Positions 36,618 through 45,152 of a stretch of 64,000 bases of DNA are shown here, piece by piece. The translations under genes and the position numbers were made by a program. Under the pieces are notes generated by a model. That model had not been told where the DNA came from and ran no database searches. It saw only the letters and a list, made by a program, of their open reading frames with translations. The number at the start of each line of letters is the position of its first letter. The first letter of the stretch is position 1. The stretch is from assembly GCA_030149165.1 (NCBI GenBank), contig JASBRY010000009.1:558001-622000 (forward strand), written 5' to 3'. This DNA comes from Phycisphaerales bacterium (lineage in GTDB: Bacteria; Planctomycetota; Phycisphaerae; Phycisphaerales; UBA1924).

Positions 36618-37067
36618 TTCCAAGCGGGCAAATCATGAATATCAATAATCAAACGAATCCTTCACACACGGGCACAGCGATCGCAACCAAGAAGAGGGAA
36701 TCCTCATTCCTGTGTCATAGATCAATCTGATTCGGGTGCTCTGCGTCGTCCCACGAGCTCATGAACAGCGTTGAGCACGCGTCGTTCCCTGATCTCCATT
36801 CACTCGCCCGCGTGTCCCCATCGGCTGTGTGATCGCTGACGGCACGGGCCATGAACTGGCTGGATCGGGTTGTAAACACAGAGCAGAGAGAGTCCTGTCT
36901 GCCCGCCGGTCATTCCATAACCTGCAGGAGTGAGTGTAGAGCGCGATCAGTTGGTCCGCAACAGTTTCGTTCGCTGACAAACAGACGCACACGACGATGG
37001 ATCACAAATGACAGACACTTACGAACGCAAAATTTTTTTCATCCACAAGCATCCCGATTTATGCACA
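36618..37067. other. Gene-free region upstream of dnaA, weak replication-origin candidate
   Basis: No gene is visible in these 450 bases. It contains TTATGCACA (37059-37067), which fits the DnaA-box consensus TTWTNCACA, a one-mismatch copy TCATCCACA (37039-37047), and the AT stretch AAAATTTTTTT just before the latter. Two boxes are few for an origin, so the dnaA promoter with autoregulation is the alternative. Confidence 0.3.
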
Positions 37068-38102
37068 TCAGATCGCGCGGACATATCCGCAGCGCGCATC
37101 AAAACGCTTAAAACCTAGACTCAAATAGAGCTTGCCAGCCGGTGTGTTCCGGCGATCCACAGCGCAAGTCACTTCGTGCACTGTGTCTTTGATGCGAAGT
37201 GACTGCAGCGCATGTCGAAGCAGTTTGGTACCCAACCCTCGACCCTTCACCTCGGGGTTTATCCCGATATAGACCAGCTCGACCGATTCATTTGCTGGAC
37301 AGTGTGTGAGCAAGCAGCATCCCACTGGAGTGTTGTGAAACATGAGCACACACCAACGCGAAGGGTCGAACACTCCAGTCGATTTATGGCTCGCGATGAC
37401 ATCCTCCATCGAGCGCATGCCGCAGAGTTCGGGACAGTCGAGCGTCCCCTCGTAGCTCGCTTCCAGAGCAGTCGCGAGCAGTTGGTCGTCGCACGCAAGT
37501 TCTTGGAATGTCTTAACCTCGATCCCGTCTCCCCAGTCGATCTGATCACTCGACCAGGTTCGGATCAGGTTGTAATCCATCCGCATGTAGTCCAGTGTCC
37601 CGACGCTGATCATCCCAGCGGCTTGGCAAACCTCGTGCGTCCACGACTGCTCAGGTTCAAAGAGCATCTGCGCGATCCGAACACGATCGCCCGCTGCTTT
37701 GGGGAGCCCTTCGATCGCGGCGAGCAGAGACGCGCCAATCTCTTGGATTTGGGTCTTGCGAGATCCGAATCGAGCGGGATCACGCTGAACTTGCGGACAC
37801 TCCACTGGGATCGAGACGAAGCACATCCCAGTCCCTCCAGCTCCTGGGACGACCATGCACACCTGTCGCACGGCGGGCTGATTCTCCGATTCATCTCCTA
37901 GAACCCCCCAAATGAGGTTCAGATCGATGCCGTGCGCTTTCGCGTTGCGGACCAGCCGTTGCGCCCCGGCTTTGGGATTCCCTGTCTGGATGAGCCGTTC
38001 GAGAGCGACTGGGACCATCGATCGCTCGATCTGGACACCGATCGGTGTTTGACTGATCCCTTGGGGGTCATTGGGAGCGTGATGGTGGGGGTGTATGCTC
38101 AT
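37068..38102 (-). CDS. GNAT family N-acetyltransferase, probably two GNAT modules
   Basis: The 344-residue protein shows a C-terminal GNAT fold with VELVYIGINPEVKGRGLGTKLL, where the R/Q-x2-G-x-G/A acetyl-CoA loop is GRGLGT, and the final CAVDRRNTPAGKLYLSLGF. The N-terminal half also resembles a degenerate GNAT module, as in mycothiol synthase-like proteins with two tandem domains. The substrate is unknown. The ATG at 38102 is preferred over a TTG 27 codons upstream; no good Shine-Dalgarno sequence is present for either. The gene lies alone, upstream of the dnaA region. Confidence 0.82.
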   Translation of the reverse strand: MSIHPHHHAPNDPQGISQTPIGVQIERSMVPVALERLIQTGNPKAGAQRLVRNAKAHGIDLNLIWGVLGDESENQPAVRQVCMVVPGAGGTGMCFVSIPVECPQVQRDPARFGSRKTQIQEIGASLLAAIEGLPKAAGDRVRIAQMLFEPEQSWTHEVCQAAGMISVGTLDYMRMDYNLIRTWSSDQIDWGDGIEVKTFQELACDDQLLATALEASYEGTLDCPELCGMRSMEDVIASHKSTGVFDPSRWCVLMFHNTPVGCCLLTHCPANESVELVYIGINPEVKGRGLGTKLLRHALQSLRIKDTVHEVTCAVDRRNTPAGKLYLSLGFKRFDARCGYVRAI

Positions 38103-38321
38103 CGTTGAGTCAATCGAAGTCTGGACTGATACGCAACCATCGGCGAATTCCTGCGGATCGGGACATCCCGCGTGGATGTCCAAGATCTGGATGACCTAGC
38201 GAGGAACACTAGACTACCATGCATCCGCGTGGAGCGATTCCAAATCCGCTCTTGAGCGTATAGAATCCATCCGATCCGGATCCGCCGGATCTGTTCGACC
38301 ACTGAGGACCTAGAGATCATC

Positions 38322-38957
38322 ATGCAGAGACTCAAAGCGACACTCCAATGCTCGATTCTGAGCGTTCTTGCACTGATCGTCATGCCTTTCGCGGCTACGG
38401 CTCATGCCGCTCCTGAACCATCGCCTGTCGCGATCACTTGGGAGTTTACCTTCGATCGTGGACCATTGCGTTTGGCGTGGGTGGACGATGGACAAGGTTC
38501 CAAGCCGTATTTCTTCCTGACTTATCGCGTGACGAACTACTCTGGATCGGACCTGCTGTTCGCTCCTGATGTCGCGCTCATGACGGACAACACCAAGGTC
38601 TATCAATCCGGACGCGATGTTCCGACTGCGGTGACCAACGCGATTCTTGAGGAGCTCGACAATCCCCTCGTCGAGTCCCAGATCGACATCGTTTCGACCG
38701 TTCTCCAAGGCAAAGAGCACGCTCGTGACGGCGTGCTGATTTGGCCCGCAGAGCAGCTTGATGTCGATGAGGTCTCGATCTTCTTCGCAGGACTCAGCGG
38801 CGAGTTCGAGTCCTATGTCGTGGGACGAGAGTCCAATAATCCTCAGCGTTACACGCTCAGAAAGACGCTGATGCTGCGTTACGCGACTCCAGGGAACTTC
38901 TCCGATCAAGGAGCGCGTCCCTTCGAACTCGTCGAAGAACGCTGGATCATGCGATAA
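38322..38957 (+). CDS. Secreted protein of unknown function
   Basis: The 211-residue protein begins with a Sec signal peptide: a basic start (MQRLK), a hydrophobic core (residues 11-24) and a probable cleavage after ATAHA near residue 29. The mature part is about 180 residues of mixed beta-type sequence with motifs such as FFLTYRVTNYSG and LLFAPDVALM, which read like an immunoglobulin-like or beta-sandwich fold. No family is recognised and no cysteines are visible. It is 182 bases upstream of rpmA and could be cotranscribed with it, but a separate unit is equally likely. Confidence 0.75.
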   Translation: MQRLKATLQCSILSVLALIVMPFAATAHAAPEPSPVAITWEFTFDRGPLRLAWVDDGQGSKPYFFLTYRVTNYSGSDLLFAPDVALMTDNTKVYQSGRDVPTAVTNAILEELDNPLVESQIDIVSTVLQGKEHARDGVLIWPAEQLDVDEVSIFFAGLSGEFESYVVGRESNNPQRYTLRKTLMLRYATPGNFSDQGARPFELVEERWIMR

Positions 38958-39139
38958 AGCATGCTCTAAGCAGAAATTGTGTCCAACTTGACACTCGACA
39001 CGGCTTTGGGATCTGGACTCAAACCCAAATCCAGCCTACGCTTGCCCCCGCGACAGAATTGTCGCTCAAGAGAATATCAACCCCGATCCCGGCTCTTCAA
39101 ATGAGCCAATAGCGGATCAGATCGACGGAGATCAGTGAC

Positions 39140-39439
39140 ATGGCACATAAAAAGGGCCAGGGCTCAACCAAGAACGGACGCGACTCCAATCCGCAGTATC
39201 GCGGTGTGAAGCTCTACGGCGGTGAAGCCGCCAAGCCAGGCGCGATCATCATCCGTCAGTGCGGCACCAAGTTCACTCCAGGTTTCAATGTCCGCAAGGG
39301 CAAGGACGACACCCTCTTCTCCGTCGCGACCGGCAAGGTCGTCTTCCAGAAGAACGGCCGCGTCCATGTCGATCCATACGAAGAAGATGTCGCTCGTCCC
39401 CAGTGGCTCCGCGACTACCGCGCTGCACACGCTGGTTGA
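39140..39439 (+). CDS. rpmA: 50S ribosomal protein L27
   Basis: L27 lies at the peptidyl-transferase centre. The 99 residues begin [16 protein letters not shown], the conserved L27 N-terminus without a cleavable extension, and continue with [22 protein letters not shown] and [13 protein letters not shown]. The ATG has GGAG nine bases upstream. The partner rplU (L21), which normally directly precedes rpmA, is not here. The leader contains the perfect hairpins GCGACA/TGTCGC (39049-39064) and GGCTC/GAGCC (39090-39106), possible autoregulatory structures. Confidence 0.97.
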   Translation: MAHKKGQGSTKNGRDSNPQYRGVKLYGGEAAKPGAIIIRQCGTKFTPGFNVRKGKDDTLFSVATGKVVFQKNGRVHVDPYEEDVARPQWLRDYRAAHAG

Positions 39440-39466
39440 TTGACTTTACCAAACGAATCAATGGAA

Positions 39467-39496
39467 GCCGTCCGCGATTGCGGGCGGCTTTTTCTT
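39467..39496 (+). terminator. Terminator of rpmA
   Basis: A 9-bp stem with one G-T pair (GCCGTCCGC/GCGGGCGGC), loop GATT, followed by TTTTTCTT. It touches the stop codon of the convergent kdsA. Confidence 0.85.
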
Positions 39497-40355
39497 AATC
39501 AAGTTTGTGAATCTTCGCTGCAGAGCTGATGATATTTTCAAACACCTCAAACCCTACCTGCGTCGCGCCGTCCGACCATGCTTCTTTCGGATTCGGATGA
39601 CATTCGACGAACAGCGCATGCACACCGATCGCCGTCGCGGCTTTCGCGAGGTGCAGCGCGCGATCTGGACGACCGCCAGTTTGTTCTCCCGATCCTGGGA
39701 GTTGCGTCGAGTGCGTGACATCGAAGCAGATAGGTGGGGAGCCGTGGGTGGTGAACTTGGAGCAGTCGAGTTCCATCATGTCCGCGATCCCGATGAAGTC
39801 GTTGACGAGTCGGTGGTATCCAAAGAAGGTGCCTCGCTCAGTGAGCATGAGGTTGTCGCATCCCGCTTCGGTCGCTTTGCGGACCGGTCCTCCCATCTCG
39901 CTTGGGGAGAGGAACTGTCCTTTTTTGATGTTTACTCCGCCACCGTTTGCCGCCGCGGCTTGTGCGGACGCGACGACGAGATCCGTCTGTCGGCACAAGA
40001 ACGCCGGGATCTGGATCAGGTCCACGGCAGCCGCGATCGCTTCCGCTTGCTCAGGCGCGTGGATGTCGGTGGTGGTGGGGACGCCGAGTTCTTGTTTGAT
40101 CGCTTGGAAGTGTTCGAGTCCTTGCTCGATCCCGATGCCTCGTTTGGAGTTGATGGAGGATCGGTTCGCTTTATCGAAGCTCGCTTTGAAGATGTAGGGG
40201 AGTCCGAGCGATTCGCAGACTGATTTGCAGTGTCTGCCGACCTCTAAACCCAGTTCCAGCGATTCGAGCGTGCAAGGGCCGGCGATGATCGCGAGGGGGT
40301 GTCCCTCTCCAATGGTGACTGAGCCGACGCTGCAGGTTCGTGGGGTGATGGTCAT
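39495..40355 (-). CDS. kdsA: 3-deoxy-8-phosphooctulonate synthase (Kdo-8-P synthase)
   Basis: KdsA condenses arabinose-5-phosphate and phosphoenolpyruvate to Kdo-8-phosphate, the first committed step of lipopolysaccharide core synthesis. The 286-residue protein has IIAGPCTLES, FKASFDKANRSS, TTDIHAPEQ and CFDVTHSTQLPG with the usual C-terminal GVHALFVECHP. The metal-site cysteine is present in AGPC, so it looks like the metal-dependent class. The ATG at 40355 is used rather than a TTG two codons upstream. Together with waaA on the other side of tRNA-Val, it indicates a Kdo-containing outer membrane. Confidence 0.96.
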   Translation of the reverse strand: MTITPRTCSVGSVTIGEGHPLAIIAGPCTLESLELGLEVGRHCKSVCESLGLPYIFKASFDKANRSSINSKRGIGIEQGLEHFQAIKQELGVPTTTDIHAPEQAEAIAAAVDLIQIPAFLCRQTDLVVASAQAAAANGGGVNIKKGQFLSPSEMGGPVRKATEAGCDNLMLTERGTFFGYHRLVNDFIGIADMMELDCSKFTTHGSPPICFDVTHSTQLPGSGEQTGGRPDRALHLAKAATAIGVHALFVECHPNPKEAWSDGATQVGFEVFENIISSAAKIHKLD

Positions 40356-40413
40356 GAGCAACGGTAGGGCATGCGGCGTGGATTTGCGTGCTAGACTAGT
40401 GACCTGATTACCC

Positions 40414-40487
40414 GGGCGGGTAGCTCAGTTGGCTAGAGCAATCGCCTTACACGCGATGGGTCGTGGGTTCGAGTCCCTCTCCGCCCA
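40414..40487 (+). tRNA. tRNA-Val (anticodon TAC)
   Basis: The 74-base sequence folds with acceptor GGGCGGG/TCCGCCC, D-arm GCTCAGTTGGCTAGAGC, anticodon stem ATCGC/GCGAT with loop CTTACAC (anticodon TAC) and T-arm GTGGGTTCGAGTCCCTC. The discriminator is A, the CCA is not encoded. It lies 40 bases upstream of waaA and could be part of one transcript with it. Confidence 0.96.
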
Positions 40488-40527
40488 TTTCAAAGTCCCT
40501 GTCCCAAACAGGTGGACCTCCCTCGAG

Positions 40528-41763
40528 ATGAATGCACTCGACTTTCTGTACATGCCGATCGCGATTCTCAGCGCCCCGCTGTGGGCTCGTAAGAAACGCG
40601 ACGGCTGGTCTGAGCGAGCCGGGAAGATCGAACCGATGCTCAGCAATCGGTGGGGGACCCAAAGCGAATCCAAACCCATCGTGATGCTCCACGCGGTGTC
40701 TGTCGGTGAGGTCAACGCGTTGCGTGCATTGGTGCCATTGCTGATTGATGATGCGAGCGTGGTGATCTCCACAACAACGGACACAGGACTCAAGCGGGCG
40801 CAATCGTTGTTTTCAGAAACTTGCGAGGTGGTGCGCTATCCGCTCGACTGCTCGTGGATGGTCGCTCGATTTCTCGACACGATCAATCCCAATGTGGTTG
40901 GACTCGTCGAGCTTGAGGTCTGGCCCAACTTTGTGAACGCGTGCAGGAAGCGGAATATCCCGATCGGGATCATCAACGGTCGGCTCTCGGCTCGATCGTT
41001 CAAGGGATACAAGAAGATCAGAGCACTGCTCCGCAAGACCTTCGCGCGACTCTCGTTCGTGTGCATGCAGGATGATGCATACGCAAAGCGCATCGAAGCG
41101 CTCGGCGCTCAGCAGGTCAAAGTCAGCGGATCGATGAAGTGGGACGCGCTCGATGTGAGTGGACCGCTCCCGAATCCGACTGAAGCCGCGATCGAGCTTG
41201 CTGAGCAGATGGGACTGGATCTTGCACAACCCATCATCGTCGCGGGATCGACAGGTCCCGGCGAGGAAGCGCTGCTCCATCGCGTGTGTCCGCTCGGTGT
41301 GCAGTTGGTATGCGCTCCGCGCAAACCTGAGCGATTCGAAGAAGCGGCGCTCTCGATGCCGGGATGCACGCGGCGCTCCAAGCACGAAGCGCAACCAAAC
41401 TCCAGATTCCTGCTTGATACGATCGGGGAGCTCTCAACGATGTATCAACTCTCGGATCTGGTGGTGATTGGACGCTCGTTCTTCGATCTTCATGGATCCG
41501 ATCCGCTCGAAGCCGCGGCTTTGGGAAAAGCGGTCCTCATCGGACCTCGGAACTCAGATTTTGAGACTCAATTAGCCGCGCTGCTCGATGCAGACGCGAT
41601 CGAGGTCGTGGACTCCCAAGACCTTGGGGATCGGCTCGATGCGTGGATGGCTGCTCCTGAGGAGCGGATGCGTATGGGGATCCGAGCGCGAGAGTGCGTT
41701 GCGGAGCATCAGGGGGCATCAAAAGTGCATGCAGAACTGCTCTTGAACTGGGTGAAATCTTGA
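40528..41763 (+). CDS. waaA: 3-deoxy-D-manno-octulosonic acid (Kdo) transferase
   Basis: WaaA transfers Kdo from CMP-Kdo to lipid A, and is the partner of KdsA in inner-core synthesis. The 411-residue protein has the N-terminal RAGKIEPM region, HAVSVGEVNALRALVPLL, STTTDTGLKRAQ, PLDCSWMVARFLDTINPN and VVGLVELEVWPNF, where the E of ELEVWPN is the conserved catalytic site. The GT-B donor half has GSTGPGEE and GGRSF-like VIGRSFFDLHGSDPLEAAALGKAV. A membrane-proximal hydrophobic start (ALDFLYMPIAILSAPLW) fits its membrane association. The ATG at 40528 is used because in-frame codons upstream overlap the tRNA gene. Confidence 0.93.
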   Translation: MNALDFLYMPIAILSAPLWARKKRDGWSERAGKIEPMLSNRWGTQSESKPIVMLHAVSVGEVNALRALVPLLIDDASVVISTTTDTGLKRAQSLFSETCEVVRYPLDCSWMVARFLDTINPNVVGLVELEVWPNFVNACRKRNIPIGIINGRLSARSFKGYKKIRALLRKTFARLSFVCMQDDAYAKRIEALGAQQVKVSGSMKWDALDVSGPLPNPTEAAIELAEQMGLDLAQPIIVAGSTGPGEEALLHRVCPLGVQLVCAPRKPERFEEAALSMPGCTRRSKHEAQPNSRFLLDTIGELSTMYQLSDLVVIGRSFFDLHGSDPLEAAALGKAVLIGPRNSDFETQLAALLDADAIEVVDSQDLGDRLDAWMAAPEERMRMGIRARECVAEHQGASKVHAELLLNWVKS

Positions 41764-41835
41764 TCTTGACAAAGGATTGGGCATACCATGACTCTCTTAT
41801 GCCCTCAGCATCCGTTGTGGTCATGAGTACTGCTT

Positions 41836-41908
41836 AGGAGCGTAGCTCAATCGGTAGAGCATCGGCCTTTTAAGCCGCAGGTTCAGGGTTCGAGTCCCTG
41901 CGCTCCTA
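41836..41908 (+). tRNA. tRNA-Lys (anticodon TTT)
   Basis: The 73-base sequence folds with acceptor AGGAGCG/CGCTCCT, D-arm GCTCAATCGGTAGAGC, an anticodon loop CTTTTAA (anticodon TTT) closed by CGGC/GCCG, and T-arm CAGGGTTCGAGTCCCTG. The discriminator is A and CCA is not encoded. It lies between waaA and the SNF2 helicase gene. Confidence 0.95.
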
Positions 41909-42005
41909 TTCCAAGATTCCTCCGCCCGAAGTGGCGCCAGCATGGAGCCTTGAATTCGTGATCAACGCGAGTCCCTCTGAAACAATCAGCGCCGATTCCC
42001 AGAGC

Positions 42006-45000
42006 ATGGTGCAAGTCATCCACGCGAACTGGGCCGATGATCATCTGCACTTCTGGATCGAGCAGTGCCCGGATGGTCAGTGGTGGGATCGAGATGCTGA
42101 GACAGACGACAACGACACGATCATCCATCCCAACGCGATCATCCCCGATTGGATTGACGGCGAATCAAGCTCCGTCGTCCTGCGCCTCCCAGTCAGCGCC
42201 GATCGTCCGACACCTTCCCAAGCATTCGCGATGTACGGAGGTGTGGAGACCGAGGATCACCAAGCCGCGGGACTGAGCGATGTGCGAGTTCCGACCATCG
42301 CGGTCAAGCCGGCTCATGTCCCGGCATTGCTCGAATCGCTCTACGATCGTCAGGACGCGAACGAAGACTTCCATGTCGGACCAGGAGTCGAGTACTTCGC
42401 AGCCGCGAGTCGACTCGCGGAGCACTTGATCGCGGGACATCGGTTTGTTCCCATGGTGTATCAAGACGCCGCGGGAATGCTGTCTGGACGCTGGCAACCC
42501 TGGTTGTCCGACGACATGACCACAAAGCGTGTGTCCAAGCTCATCCGCTCGATGCCCGCCGCGGCTCGTGCGGTTCCTGATGGACACGCGCACGATGCGT
42601 GGTCGATCACAGTAGATTTCCTTTCGCAAGTCACCGACGCTTCGTGCCGGCGAGTGATGGTCAGCGAAGAGATGACCGACACGATCGACTCAATCGATCC
42701 AGGCATGGATCAGCAAGTCGCTTGGCTCAACGGCTTGCTCGGGAGCGGAGTCGAAGTTCCCGCATCCACTGGACAGCGTGCGGAGATTTCGCGCACCGTG
42801 CGCAAGTGGATCTCCGAACTTGAGGATCGCGGAGAGTCGAGCACTTGGCGCTTCGGACTGCGTCTCGCAGAACCGATCGGCGAGGGATTGGCGATGGACA
42901 TCGACCAACCCGACGAGTCCGTCATGTGGTCACTCAGCTTCTTCCTCCAGTCGCTCGATGACGAAGAGGTCATCCTGCGTGGAGCGGATGTTTGGCTCAT
43001 TAATCGCGATCGGATCGTGTACGAAGGACTCACGCTTGAGAATCCGCAAGAGCTGCTGATGGGAGAGCTCGGACGCGCGAGCCGATACTACAAGAAGCTC
43101 GAAGATGCGCTCGATGAGAGCGAACCAATCCAACTGCTGATCGAGACCAAAGAGGCGTACCGATTCCTCCGCGAGGTCAAACCAGTCCTCGAGGAGCAAG
43201 GGTTTGGGGTCGAGTGTCCGAGCTGGTGGGACTCGCAAGCCGGACGACTCGGAACCAAGCTGCGCATCGATTCCGATCCATCAGAGATGGTGCTCGGAGA
43301 AGGCGCCGATGCTGACGCCGCGGGCGCTCAGCTTGGTCTGGGCACGCTCGTCGGATACCACTGGGAAATCGCGATCGGAGACACCACGCTCACGCTCCAC
43401 GAGTTCGAGGAACTGGCGCAGAAGAACTCGCCGTTGGTTCGCATTGGTGGTCAGTGGGTCGAGATCCGTCCGGAAGATGTCGAGAACGCGATCAGTTTCA
43501 TGCGCGAGAATCCGGGCGGCGAGATGGAGCTCGGAGAAGCGATGCAGCTCGCGCTCGCATCGGATTCCTCGCAGACCGGACTCCCGGTCACTGGCGTCGA
43601 GGCAACAGGTTGGGTCGCGTCCATGCTCGGCGGAGAAGAAGGCGTCTCGCTGGAACTCCCGATGCTGGAAACTCCAGAATCCTTCAAAGGCACGCTGCGT
43701 CCATACCAAACACGCGGCTTGAGCTGGATGGCGTTCATGGAACGCTTCGGATTCGGCGCGTGTCTCGCGGACGACATGGGTCTTGGTAAGACGATCCAGA
43801 TGATCGCGCTGATCCTCCATGAGCGGAATCACGCGAAGGGACCGATCGATCCGACGCTGCTCATCGTTCCGATGTCTGTGATTGGGAACTGGGTCAAGGA
43901 GTTCGAGCGCTTCGCGCCGAGCATCAAGGTCCAGGTCCACCACGGCGTGGATCGCAAGCAAGGCGATACCTTCGTCAGCGATGCGCAAGAGATGGATGTC
44001 GTCATCACGACTTATGCACTCGTGCATCGCGACAACGAGTTCATCACGAAGGTCAAGTGGGGACGCGTCGTGCTCGACGAGGCGCAGTTCGTCAAGAACC
44101 CCGCCGCGAAGCAGTCGATGTCTGTGCGAGCACTCAAGGTCCCTCGTCGCGTCGCGATGACTGGTACTCCAGTGGAGAACAGACTCTCCGAGCTCTGGTC
44201 CATCATGGACTTCCTCAATCCGCAATATCTCGGACCTTCAGGGACATTCCGCAAAAAGTTCGCGCTCCCGATCGAGCGCCATCGCGATCAGGTCAAGATG
44301 GACAAGCTCCGCACGATGGTGCGGCCGTTCATCCTGCGCCGTGTCAAAACCGATCCCGCCGTGGTTTCGGATCTCCCAGAGAAGCTGGAGTCCAAAGAGT
44401 GGTGTCCGCTCACGAGCGAGCAAGCGTCGCTCTACGAGGGATGCGTCAAGCAGATGCTCACAGATGTAGAGCACGCTGAGGGGATCCATCGCCGAGGTCT
44501 GGTGCTCGCGGCGCTCATCAAACTCAAGCAGATCTGCAACCATCCGGCGCAGATGCTCAAGGACAACGATCCGCAGCACGGCAAGATCATCGATCCAGGA
44601 CGATCCGGCAAGTGCGTGCGTCTGCTCCAGCAGCTCGACGAGGTCCTGTCCGAAGGCGACCAAGCGCTCGTGTTTACACAGTTCCGCCAGATGGGACACA
44701 TCCTGTCCAACATGCTGCGCCACGAGCTTGGTAAGGAAGTCCTCTTCCTCCACGGCGGTACAGCGCAGGGTCAGCGACAGAAGATGATCGACAAGTTCCA
44801 GGAAGCAACCGGGAAGAACCCGATCCTGATCCTCTCGCTCAAAGCGGGTGGTGTGGGTCTGAACCTCACTGCGGCGAACCATGTCTTCCACTTCGATCGT
44901 TGGTGGAATCCAGCGGTCGAGAACCAAGCGACCGACCGTGCGTACCGAATCGGACAGACACGCACTGTTCAGGTCCACAAGTACATCGTGCGAGGCACGC

Positions 45001-45152
45001 TCGAAGAACGCATCGACGAGATGATCGAGAGCAAAACCGAACTCGCAGAAAACATCATCGGTCACGGCGAGCGTTGGCTCACCGATCTCGGGACCGACAA
45101 ACTCCGGAGTCTGCTCGCGCTGCGTGCGGACACGATCTCCGACGAGATGTAA
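42006..45152 (+). CDS. SNF2-family (DEAD/DEAH-type) helicase
   Basis: SNF2 ATPases translocate on double-stranded DNA. The 1048-residue protein has a bacterial N-terminal module (about 1-530) of the SNF2-associated type and a C-terminal motor. Walker A is ADDMGLGKTIQ (about residue 588), Walker B is VVLDEAQFVKN (DEAQ box), with GTPVENRLSELWSI, then helicase-C motifs VFTQFRQMG, LSLKAGGVGLNLTAANHVFHFDRWWNP and DRAYRIGQTR. The ATG at 42006 is taken because the family starts with a strand like VQVIHANW; a GTG at 41931 would add 25 residues. The adjacent SWIM protein begins right after the stop, so the two are probably a functional unit. Confidence 0.93.
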   Translation: MVQVIHANWADDHLHFWIEQCPDGQWWDRDAETDDNDTIIHPNAIIPDWIDGESSSVVLRLPVSADRPTPSQAFAMYGGVETEDHQAAGLSDVRVPTIAVKPAHVPALLESLYDRQDANEDFHVGPGVEYFAAASRLAEHLIAGHRFVPMVYQDAAGMLSGRWQPWLSDDMTTKRVSKLIRSMPAAARAVPDGHAHDAWSITVDFLSQVTDASCRRVMVSEEMTDTIDSIDPGMDQQVAWLNGLLGSGVEVPASTGQRAEISRTVRKWISELEDRGESSTWRFGLRLAEPIGEGLAMDIDQPDESVMWSLSFFLQSLDDEEVILRGADVWLINRDRIVYEGLTLENPQELLMGELGRASRYYKKLEDALDESEPIQLLIETKEAYRFLREVKPVLEEQGFGVECPSWWDSQAGRLGTKLRIDSDPSEMVLGEGADADAAGAQLGLGTLVGYHWEIAIGDTTLTLHEFEELAQKNSPLVRIGGQWVEIRPEDVENAISFMRENPGGEMELGEAMQLALASDSSQTGLPVTGVEATGWVASMLGGEEGVSLELPMLETPESFKGTLRPYQTRGLSWMAFMERFGFGACLADDMGLGKTIQMIALILHERNHAKGPIDPTLLIVPMSVIGNWVKEFERFAPSIKVQVHHGVDRKQGDTFVSDAQEMDVVITTYALVHRDNEFITKVKWGRVVLDEAQFVKNPAAKQSMSVRALKVPRRVAMTGTPVENRLSELWSIMDFLNPQYLGPSGTFRKKFALPIERHRDQVKMDKLRTMVRPFILRRVKTDPAVVSDLPEKLESKEWCPLTSEQASLYEGCVKQMLTDVEHAEGIHRRGLVLAALIKLKQICNHPAQMLKDNDPQHGKIIDPGRSGKCVRLLQQLDEVLSEGDQALVFTQFRQMGHILSNMLRHELGKEVLFLHGGTAQGQRQKMIDKFQEATGKNPILILSLKAGGVGLNLTAANHVFHFDRWWNPAVENQATDRAYRIGQTRTVQVHKYIVRGTLEERIDEMIESKTELAENIIGHGERWLTDLGTDKLRSLLALRADTISDEM

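Noticed and set aside
43281-44225. Open frame of 314 codons on the minus strand opposite the SNF2 helicase
   Set aside because: The helicase motifs cover the same DNA; the opposite frame is His/Arg/Asp-rich without any domain.
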